Positions 24,912-31,560 of a stretch of DNA of 31,560 bases are shown one piece after another. Positions within the stretch are counted from its first letter, which is position 1; each line of letters begins with the position of its first letter. The stretch is from Crenotrichaceae bacterium (GTDB lineage: Bacteria > Pseudomonadota > Gammaproteobacteria > Methylococcales > DRLZ01). The notes under the pieces are model-generated. The model ran no database searches. It worked only from the letters and a program-made list of their open reading frames with translations, and was not told the origin of the DNA. The DNA lies in the NCBI GenBank assembly GCA_011322755.1, contig DRLZ01000013.1:1-31560 (forward strand). The letters run 5' to 3'. The position numbers and the translations under genes are program-made.

Positions 24912-25841
24912 ATGTATCTCGAATTTTACGGATTTAGCCGGCCACCATTTTCAATGACGCCTGAGCCATCAAACCTCTATCCTGGACAACCCCATGTAAA
25001 AGCCTGGTCTATCTTTGAATATGGACTTTCTAACCGCTCAGGAATCATTGTCCTTACTGGTGAGGTGGGGTCTGGAAAAACGACTTTAATTAAACGATTA
25101 ATGAATGAAACCCATCACCAGCTCACAATTGGTCTGATTTCTAATACTCACAGATCAATGCAAGATCTTATTAACTGGGTATTAATCGCATTCGGACAAA
25201 CAATAACTGAAGGAAGTCAAGCTGAACGTTATCAGCAATTACTACAATTTCTGGAGAAAACATATACGAATCAGCGACAAGCCGTGTTGATTGTTGATGA
25301 AGCGCAGAATCTTAACTCACTTGCATTAGAAGAATTACGACTATTGCACAATCTCAACTCAGAAAATAAAATTCTGCTCCAATTGATCCTGGTTGGTCAA
25401 CCTCCCTTATTAAGAATGCTGAGACATAAGAAACTATCCCAGCTCCTGCAGCGTGTCTCAGTAAGCTACCACCTTAAACCACTCGATCTTGTTGAAACAG
25501 TACGATATATCCAGCATCGCATAACAACAAATGGTGGTGACAAGGATCTCTTTTCCCATTATGCCAGTGCAACAATTTACTATTACAGTAGCGGCATCCC
25601 AAGAATCATTAATACACTTTGTGATCTCACACTAGCTTATGGTTTTTCAGTTGAGGCAAAGAAAATAAACCCCGAGCTTGTGCTTGAGGTGATTCAGAGT
25701 AAACGCAAGTCAGGGTTATTCCCTATTCTGAACCAACATAAAAAAGATGCTGAGAACGTCAGGAAACTGATAAAGGAAAAAACCGACCTGGATATTGGCA
25801 TCTTTTCTGCTGCTCCTGGAACTTCAGATTCAGCTCTTTGA
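24912..25841 (+). CDS. exosortase-associated ExeA-like AAA ATPase
   Basis: This 309-residue cytoplasmic ATPase begins MYLEFYGFSRPPFSMTPEPSNLY, the hallmark start of the ExeA/general-secretion ATPase group linked to PEP-CTERM loci (recalled as TIGR03015). Walker A GEVGSGKT is at 50-57, Walker B VLIVDEA at 124-130, and IPRIINTLCD marks the sensor-2 region. The exact role in polysaccharide or protein export is unknown. It lies 48 bases after the CpsD-like gene and keeps an intact ATP site, unlike that neighbour. Confidence 0.9.
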   Translation: MYLEFYGFSRPPFSMTPEPSNLYPGQPHVKAWSIFEYGLSNRSGIIVLTGEVGSGKTTLIKRLMNETHHQLTIGLISNTHRSMQDLINWVLIAFGQTITEGSQAERYQQLLQFLEKTYTNQRQAVLIVDEAQNLNSLALEELRLLHNLNSENKILLQLILVGQPPLLRMLRHKKLSQLLQRVSVSYHLKPLDLVETVRYIQHRITTNGGDKDLFSHYASATIYYYSSGIPRIINTLCDLTLAYGFSVEAKKINPELVLEVIQSKRKSGLFPILNQHKKDAENVRKLIKEKTDLDIGIFSAAPGTSDSAL

Positions 25842-25996
25842 TGTTTCATGCCCATCACCCACTCAGAGACGCCTGCTCTCTAACAATATCATTGAGAATA
25901 ATCCTGAAAAATACATATTGCCTGCTACACTTTAAGTAACAGCCTTACTCAGTACATCGTTATTGTGAGTTGAAAAATTTATTGAGGTACTACTTT

Positions 25997-26578
25997 ATGC
26001 TTTATCTACTAGCTGGCCTGGCGCTACTAACTACCTACTTAATCATAATCTACAACAATCTGGTTAGCCTTCGTAATTTATTCAAAAATGCTTATGCTCA
26101 AATAGACGTGCAACTACAACGTCGCCACGAGTTAATCCCTAACCTTGTAGAATCAGCAAAAGGCTACTTAAAACATGAAAGGGATACTTTAGAAGCAGTC
26201 ATTAACGCGAGAAACCAGGCATCCGTAGCCAATAAAAAAGCGGCAAAAAACCCTGTAGACCCGCAAGCAATTCAAGCCGTATCAGCAGCTGAGAGTCTCT
26301 TGTCAAACGCAATGGGTCGCTTTTTTGCACTTGCTGAGGCTTACCCTGATTTAAAAGCCAATGAAACGATTCAAGGATTAATGGAAGAATTAATCACCAC
26401 TGAAAACAAAGTGACATTTTCTCGTCAAGCCTATAATGATGCAGTCATGCAATACGATACATATACCGAACAGTTCCCCAACAATCTTGTAGCCACCCGC
26501 TTTAGTTTCAAACCTGCTACATTATTAAAAATTGAAGATATCGCACAAAAGAAAGCTGTCAATGTCTCATTTAGTTAA
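25997..26578 (+). CDS. lemA: LemA family protein
   Basis: This 193-residue protein has one N-terminal membrane helix (about 3-20) followed by the family signature NAYAQIDVQLQRRHELIPNLVES and a helical bundle including NVVATRFSF-like NNLVATRFSF. LemA proteins are membrane-anchored, of unknown mechanism, often paired with TPM-domain or M48 peptidase genes; neither is present here. The ATG at 25997 with AGG nine bases upstream gives the standard N-terminus; a TTG at 25970 would add nine residues. It is separated from the ATPase gene by 155 bases and converges on prsT. Confidence 0.92.
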   Translation: MLYLLAGLALLTTYLIIIYNNLVSLRNLFKNAYAQIDVQLQRRHELIPNLVESAKGYLKHERDTLEAVINARNQASVANKKAAKNPVDPQAIQAVSAAESLLSNAMGRFFALAEAYPDLKANETIQGLMEELITTENKVTFSRQAYNDAVMQYDTYTEQFPNNLVATRFSFKPATLLKIEDIAQKKAVNVSFS

Positions 26579-26585
26579 ATGAGAC
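26564..26585. terminator. bidirectional hairpin between lemA and prsT
   Basis: A perfect 9-base stem GTCTCATTT/AAATGAGAC with an AGTT loop spans the lemA stop codon and lies 11 bases from the prsT stop. No T-run follows on either strand, so it may act as a weak or factor-dependent terminator or protect 3' ends of both messages. Confidence 0.5.
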
Positions 26586-26596
26586 CATCGTCTACA

Positions 26597-29032
26597 CTAA
26601 CTGCTCTTTTGCTGGAGCTCCTTAACCAGCTTGCGCGCTTCATCAATACCGTCAAAATTGACTCCGTCAGTACTAATCGCTTGCTTTAATTCTCTCAGTG
26701 CAGCTGCTTCTCTCTTGACAGCGTGATATGTCATGCCTAGATGGTAGCGAAAAACCGGAAATTCTGGCGCAAGATTGACTGCTTTTTCAAGTGCCGGCAA
26801 GGCGTCATTATATCGAGAAAGGCGATATGCTAACCAACCATAAGTATCAAGAAATGCGGGTTGATTAGACGTTCTAAATTGTTCTGTTAATTTCATTACA
26901 GTTTCTAGTGATTCAGTATCATCTCTAACATCTGCAATTAACGCTACATAGTTATTTACTGCATACAAATTTTTCGGGTTATCATCGACTAATTGTTTGT
27001 AGGTTTTGATGGCTTCCTCAATCTTCCCGGTATTTTGATATTGAGCAGCGAGTTCCATTAACAATTCAGGATGGTTCGGCATCGATACCAGACCTTGCTG
27101 ATAGATTGAAATGGCCTTCTCCGGTTGTCTTGTTTGCATGTACAGTCTTGCCAACTGCCGATAGGCAATCACTAATTCTTGATCGACTTTAATCGCAGTT
27201 AAATATGATTGCTCTGCCTCTGCCGGTTTTTTTTGCCATGCCTGGATTTCACCAATTAGCTCATGACTTGTTGCATCGTCAGGAATATTTGACAATCTTT
27301 TATTCAAATACTGAATTGCTTTTTCAGGCTTTTTCTGTGCGATATATGTCTCAACAACGCGTCTTAATATGCTTGTGTTATCAGGTTTTTCTGCCAGTAC
27401 AGTTTGATATTCTTCAATGGCCTGATCAAACGATCCCTGGCTTTGATAAACTACCCCCAGTAAGAAATGTGCTTTGTAGGGTTCTTTAGTACTAGCCAGT
27501 AATGCCCTTGCCGACTTGACTGCCGAGTCCCATTGTTTTTTTCTGATATAGATATTAGTGATGAGTTCCAGTGAACCAGGATCATTCGGCTTCAGCCTAA
27601 GACCTTCCTCAAGTAAATCGCCAGCTGCATCAATTTCATTATTTTTGATCATCATACCAGCCAACATTGTGCGTGATTTTGTACTGTTAGGATCACTTTT
27701 GACAGCTTTTTCCAAACTTTCCCTTGCCAATACAACATCACCATTGACAAGATGTGCAATGGATAACAATCGCAGAGCAGGTTCATATGTTGAATCATTT
27801 CCCAAAATTGATCGTAAATCAGCAATTGCTGGCTCCGCCTTTTTTTCATCTAGAAATAGACTGGCTCGTATCAGCAATGCTTGCATATTCTCATCATCTT
27901 CTGCCAGAACCTCATCAACAAGTTGCCTTGCTTTTTGTTTTTCAGATAATTGCATTGCAATTTGGGCTAAACGAACCCTTGCCTTAATCCCGTCATTACC
28001 GGTTCCATCCAATTCGGCAATTTTCTGATAGACTTCTCTGGCTCGATCCGGCTGGTTCTGACGTAATTCAGCCAGAGCAAATCGAAGGTTATAGTTGTCT
28101 GGAGATGAATTGACATAACCCTCAAGCGCTTCATCAGCTGCTGCTCGACTTTTGAATTTTGCCAGAAACTTGATGTAGGCTAGCTTTGGTTCTATATCGT
28201 CGGGGGCTTGCTTAATCATTGACTGCAACAATTTATCAGCCTGATCTTGCTTATCAACAACCACATAGAACTCAGCAAGTGCGTACTGTAACTTCTTGTT
28301 CTCAGGCGCCAACTCGACGAGGTTTTTAAACTCAACTTCTGCATCAACTATTTGTTTGAGTTTGCGATGAAGTGCAATTTTCAATAATCGTAAACTTTTG
28401 TCCTTTGGATGTGCTTTTATCGCTGCAACTACTTTTTCCAGAGCACTGTCAGTCTGATCCTGGCTCACCAGAATTTGTACTAACAAAGAAGTCGCCTCAA
28501 TATGATCAGGCTGTACATCCAGCACATGAGAGACAATCTTTTTTGACTTTTCAACTTCGTTGTCGCGTAAGTACAAAACAGCACTCAGCAACTGCGCATC
28601 AATATGTTCAGGGTTTTTATTTAATACCAAATCAAGCTTTTCTCTTGCTTTATCCTGTTCGCCCGATAACAAATACATCTGTCCTAATTTGATCTGTGCA
28701 TCAAAATTATCAGGCTGTTCTTCAACCACCAAACTATAACTTTCAAACGCTTTTCTCCAGTTTTTGTTTTTTTCTGAAATCAAACCCATCAAATATCTGG
28801 CAGGGACATGCTTATCATTGAGTTGCAATACATTCTGAGTCTCAATTCTTGCCTTGTCATATTGCTCATTATCATAGAACTGTTGTGCTCGGGAAAAATA
28901 CTCTGCTTGCTGCTCAGTTGAGTCTCCATTACAACCAGGCAACCCAACCAACACGACGATTGATAGCAAGATGGAAATAGATCTCCAACCAGAAAAATCG
29001 ATTAACTTCCAACTCCACATATTTTTAAGCAT
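26597..29032 (-). CDS. prsT: PEP-CTERM-system TPR-repeat lipoprotein PrsT
   Basis: This 811-residue protein has a lipoprotein signal peptide with lipobox LPGC (Cys34). Essentially the rest is tetratricopeptide repeats, about twenty 34-residue units such as EYFSRAQQFYDNEQYDKAR and YRYHLGMTYHAVKREAAALREL. This matches the exosortase-associated family recalled as TIGR02917, a presumed periplasmic or outer-membrane scaffold for polymer export. The ATG at 29032 is chosen because GGAG lies seven bases upstream; a TTG at 29038 is rejected. It is transcribed opposite to the rest of the cluster and divergent from the exosortase gene. Confidence 0.88.
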   Translation of the reverse strand: MLKNMWSWKLIDFSGWRSISILLSIVVLVGLPGCNGDSTEQQAEYFSRAQQFYDNEQYDKARIETQNVLQLNDKHVPARYLMGLISEKNKNWRKAFESYSLVVEEQPDNFDAQIKLGQMYLLSGEQDKAREKLDLVLNKNPEHIDAQLLSAVLYLRDNEVEKSKKIVSHVLDVQPDHIEATSLLVQILVSQDQTDSALEKVVAAIKAHPKDKSLRLLKIALHRKLKQIVDAEVEFKNLVELAPENKKLQYALAEFYVVVDKQDQADKLLQSMIKQAPDDIEPKLAYIKFLAKFKSRAAADEALEGYVNSSPDNYNLRFALAELRQNQPDRAREVYQKIAELDGTGNDGIKARVRLAQIAMQLSEKQKARQLVDEVLAEDDENMQALLIRASLFLDEKKAEPAIADLRSILGNDSTYEPALRLLSIAHLVNGDVVLARESLEKAVKSDPNSTKSRTMLAGMMIKNNEIDAAGDLLEEGLRLKPNDPGSLELITNIYIRKKQWDSAVKSARALLASTKEPYKAHFLLGVVYQSQGSFDQAIEEYQTVLAEKPDNTSILRRVVETYIAQKKPEKAIQYLNKRLSNIPDDATSHELIGEIQAWQKKPAEAEQSYLTAIKVDQELVIAYRQLARLYMQTRQPEKAISIYQQGLVSMPNHPELLMELAAQYQNTGKIEEAIKTYKQLVDDNPKNLYAVNNYVALIADVRDDTESLETVMKLTEQFRTSNQPAFLDTYGWLAYRLSRYNDALPALEKAVNLAPEFPVFRYHLGMTYHAVKREAAALRELKQAISTDGVNFDGIDEARKLVKELQQKSS

Positions 29033-29295
29033 TAGCAAACTCCATCACAACAACTTAGCATTTGACAAATTATCTCTTGAGGTTGATTATTCTATCACTC
29101 TATCAGCTCTTCAATAGAAACTTAGCTGTAATCTATTCTCACCGGCATTCTGACATTTGATTGAAACTAGATTATCCTTATTCTTTCACGCTGTTCTTAC
29201 AACTGATGGTCATCAGCAGACATAATAAATAAACATGGCTGATAAGCTTACATACCACCGAAATAATAATTGATAATGAACGCTAGCTGAGAAAC
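29033..29295. promoter_or_regulatory. divergent prsT/exosortase intergenic region with dyad
   Basis: These 263 bases must hold the promoters of both prsT and the exosortase gene. A near-palindrome CTGATG-GT-CATCAG (29203-29216) lies near the middle and is a candidate operator. No convincing -35/-10 or sigma-54 pair was identified. Confidence 0.3.
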
Positions 29296-30876
29296 ATGAA
29301 TAACACACTAAGACAAACCCTATCGAACATATCATCCGGACAAATAAACTACGCGCGTTGGTTTTTCTATGCGCTTTTAGCTGTATTCATTGCCTTTGTG
29401 TTTCGAGATGGCATCGAACACATGATTCATAACTGGAATAGCCAGGAGGAATACAGCCATGGATGGCTAATTCCTGTTGTTACAGGCTATCTGATATGGC
29501 AGGAAAAAGAAAAATTAAGCCTTATTACTCCACGCAGCTCATGGCTTGGTGTTGGGATCGCAGCCTTTGCGCTATTCCTTTTTTTGCTGGGCGAACTCAG
29601 CACACTCTATATCATTGAGCAATACGCTCTGGTCATCTTAATCTTTGGCCTGGTACTTGCCTTGGAAGGTTACGAGCGTTTCAAGCTCATTTGGGTTCCA
29701 TTAATCATGTTGTTTTTCATGATTCCACTCCCGAATTTTCTGTATCGTTCTCTATCGGCTGAACTACAACTGATATCTTCCAGCCTAGGCGTGGATATGA
29801 TCAGGCTTTGTGATATCTCTGTTAATTTACAAGGCAACGTCATTGACCTTGGAACATACCAGTTACAAGTTGTAGAAGCTTGCAATGGGCTACGTTACTT
29901 ATTCCCGTTAATGAGCCTTGCCTTTATTTGTGCATACTTTTTTAAGGGCCCGCTTTGGAAACGAGCCATCATTTTCCTCTCCAGCATACCGATTACGATT
30001 TTCATGAACAGTTTCCGTATTGCCATCATTGGCGTGCTGGTCGAATACTGGGGTATTGATATGGCCAACGGCTTCCTTCATGATTTTGAAGGCTGGGCCA
30101 TCTTCATGCTCTGTCTTGCTATTCTAATTTTTGAAATGTGGCTGCTAGCAAAGCTACCGCAATCAACTAAAATGCAATCAGATACTCATCAAACGCAAGC
30201 GACAGGAACAACCAACAGATTGCCAGCACAACCATTATCTGGCTGGAAGCAAGGAGTAACAATCAGCATGATGTTAGTACTCTGTGGAATCACTGTAGCT
30301 TCAATCGATAGCAGAGGAGAAATCAAACCAGATCGTAAATACTTTGTTGATTTCCCGTCCGTGATTGGCAACTGGAAAGGGAGTCGCATTGTAATGGAGA
30401 AAAAATACCGTGATGTCCTTAATTTTGATGATTATTTCATGGCCGACTTCAGCGATAACATTCACCCACCCGTTAACTTTTATGTTGCATATTATGAATC
30501 ACAACGCAAAGGCAGTTCTATTCATTCACCGCGCTCATGCATTCCCGGCGGTGGCTGGCGCATACAATCAGTTACAACTGAAGCCATCGATATCAATGGT
30601 GGTTTAATTCAAGCAAATCGGGTATTAATACAAAAAGGGAAAATACGGCAACTTGTCTATTACTGGTTTGATCAGCGTGGTCGCAATCTCACCAACGAAT
30701 ATCTGGTAAAATGGTTTTTGTTCTGGGATGCTTTAACACGCAGCAGAACAGATGGAGCTCTGGTTCGTTTTACTACAGTGATCATTGATCGAGAAGGTCT
30801 TGAAGAAGTAGAGGATCGTCTGCTCAAGTTTATGCAAACTGCAACACCGATGCTTAATGAATATATCCCGGATTAA
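29296..30876 (+). CDS. exosortase fused to EpsI domain (XrtD-like)
   Basis: This 526-residue fusion starts with an eight-helix-type exosortase domain (about 20-290). The catalytic cysteine is Cys196 in VVEACNGLRYLFPL, the arginine is Arg241 in MNSFRIAIIG and the histidine is His262 in FLHDFEGW. A second part (about 310-526) opens with another membrane helix and is an EpsI domain, with FPSVIGNWKG, HSPRSCIPGGGW and YYWFDQRGR. Exosortases cleave PEP-CTERM-like signals in the inner membrane, probably transferring the protein to another molecule. The fusion to EpsI and the VPVPA signal of the protein at 5144-5794 fit the VPLPA-specific XrtD class as I remember it. All three catalytic residues are present. 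The ribosome binding site is weak. Confidence 0.9.
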   Translation: MNNTLRQTLSNISSGQINYARWFFYALLAVFIAFVFRDGIEHMIHNWNSQEEYSHGWLIPVVTGYLIWQEKEKLSLITPRSSWLGVGIAAFALFLFLLGELSTLYIIEQYALVILIFGLVLALEGYERFKLIWVPLIMLFFMIPLPNFLYRSLSAELQLISSSLGVDMIRLCDISVNLQGNVIDLGTYQLQVVEACNGLRYLFPLMSLAFICAYFFKGPLWKRAIIFLSSIPITIFMNSFRIAIIGVLVEYWGIDMANGFLHDFEGWAIFMLCLAILIFEMWLLAKLPQSTKMQSDTHQTQATGTTNRLPAQPLSGWKQGVTISMMLVLCGITVASIDSRGEIKPDRKYFVDFPSVIGNWKGSRIVMEKKYRDVLNFDDYFMADFSDNIHPPVNFYVAYYESQRKGSSIHSPRSCIPGGGWRIQSVTTEAIDINGGLIQANRVLIQKGKIRQLVYYWFDQRGRNLTNEYLVKWFLFWDALTRSRTDGALVRFTTVIIDREGLEEVEDRLLKFMQTATPMLNEYIPD

Positions 30877-30929
30877 AACCAGGTTCTTAAGACATGGTGT
30901 TAACTCACTAGCACTCTACGCATTGTGTA

Positions 30930-30947
30930 ACAAAGTGTTTACTTTGT
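30930..30947 (+). terminator. hairpin after the exosortase gene
   Basis: A perfect 7-base stem ACAAAGT/ACTTTGT with a GTTT loop lies 53 bases after the exosortase stop. No T-run follows, so the terminator call is weak. Confidence 0.3.
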
Positions 30948-31096
30948 CTGGTATTAGCGCTTGCGTTCTTGCTATTTCGTGCCATCACAGTATGATGCAT
31001 CCAATCAAATAAAACCCCTGATAACCCAATGCTAATCAACAGCTTGATAGTTTAAATATTCTACGCTCTGTATCCGAACATGAGATCATCACTTTA

Positions 31097-31560
31097 ATGT
31101 CTTATAACACAATCATCATACCGCTGGATCAAGCGCTTCAGGACTATGCTGTCGCCTGGCAGCTTCTGGTAGAAGCAGAGGCACTGGAACCAACTCAAAT
31201 GCCGGGGTGGGTAGAGGCGATTTGCAAAGCATTTGAAGTCTATGATTCTGTTGAAGTCTGGTGCGCTCTGGATGACCAAAAGGAATTAATGTCAATCATT
31301 CCTTTTCTGCGCAAACAAAATACCATGTATGGTATTCCTGTAAAATCAATTGAATTAATTACCAACATCATCTCTTATCACAACATTCCGTCCGGTACGC
31401 CGCGTGATCCAGCACTTTTTACGTTGTTTCTAGAAACAATTGATCAATGGGACATGTGTATTATTCCTAATCTCGTCGTTGAGAACCCCGCATATCCTGA
31501 ACTCCTCCACGTGTTACATTCACAGAAACATTTTGTACATGAACTTGCAACTGTTGTATC
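31097..31560 (+). CDS. partial protein, probable BioF2/CelD-like GNAT acyltransferase (3' end cut)
   Basis: An ATG at 31097 opens a frame of about 154 codons that runs off the window. The visible sequence has no signal peptide. Its layout matches the N-terminal half of CelD/BioF2-type acetyltransferases: an AWQLL...PTQMPGWVEAI opening, a strand-rich ELMSIIPFLRKQN segment, KSIELITNIISYHNIPSG, then WDMCIIPNLVVENPAYPELL. Such genes are frequent in exopolysaccharide and PEP-CTERM loci and may acylate the polymer or its precursor. The diagnostic C-terminal half is outside the window, so the call is tentative. A FemAB-like protein is the alternative. Confidence 0.5.
   Translation, partial: MSYNTIIIPLDQALQDYAVAWQLLVEAEALEPTQMPGWVEAICKAFEVYDSVEVWCALDDQKELMSIIPFLRKQNTMYGIPVKSIELITNIISYHNIPSGTPRDPALFTLFLETIDQWDMCIIPNLVVENPAYPELLHVLHSQKHFVHELATVV

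Noticed and set aside
27205..28028. Plus-strand frames opposite prsT
   Set aside because: Shadows of the TPR repeats, with no initiation signals and no recognisable fold.
30967..30984. Minus-strand TGGCACGAAATAGC as a sigma-54 promoter
   Set aside because: The GG-GC distance is one base short and it would point back into the end of the exosortase gene.

Overview
The window reads as chromosomal DNA of a gammaproteobacterium with moderate-to-low GC (by eye, not counted). The evidence is a UbiF-type ubiquinone hydroxylase and the gene order ruvB-ybgC-tolQRAB-pal-cpoB-queE-queC. No rRNA, tRNA, CRISPR array, transposase or integrase was seen. I could not run searches, so all family names come from recognised motifs and architecture.

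Layout. (1) 1-4857, housekeeping and accessory genes: a truncated GT-C membrane glycosyltransferase (minus), ubiF (plus), a dienelactone hydrolase (plus), then yjbQ and rsmI (minus). (2) 5144-5794: a secreted protein ending in a VPVPA-type PEP-CTERM sorting signal, with its own leader and a hairpin terminator. (3) 6145-10837 (minus): a four-gene sugar operon. Read 5' to 3' it encodes a DegT aminotransferase, a soluble 4,6-dehydratase, a sugar nucleotidyltransferase, and an unusual phosphoglycosyl transferase fused to the membrane/Rossmann half of a PglF/FlaA1-type protein. (4) 11278-18960 (plus): ruvB, ybgC, the complete Tol-Pal envelope system and queE/queC, mostly overlapping or nearly abutting. 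(5) 18957-30876: an exosortase-associated exopolysaccharide cluster that starts with a glycosyltransferase translationally coupled to queC. It continues with an export protein, a predicted outer-membrane barrel, a chain-length protein, a CpsD-like ATPase lacking the Walker A lysine, an ExeA-like ATPase, LemA, the TPR lipoprotein PrsT (minus) and an exosortase-EpsI fusion. (6) 31097-31560: the start of a probable BioF2/CelD-like acetyltransferase, cut by the window edge.

How the genes may work together (inference). The minus operon could make an NDP-4-amino-dideoxy sugar and load it onto undecaprenyl phosphate. The plus cluster would elongate, control the length of and export the polymer. The exosortase-EpsI fusion would process proteins with the VPVPA C-terminal signal, one of which lies in this window. 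The points most worth checking are the reversed domain order of the phosphoglycosyl transferase, with its cognate-looking dehydratase kept as a separate soluble protein; the Walker-A-defective CpsD-like protein; and LemA embedded in the exosortase locus.
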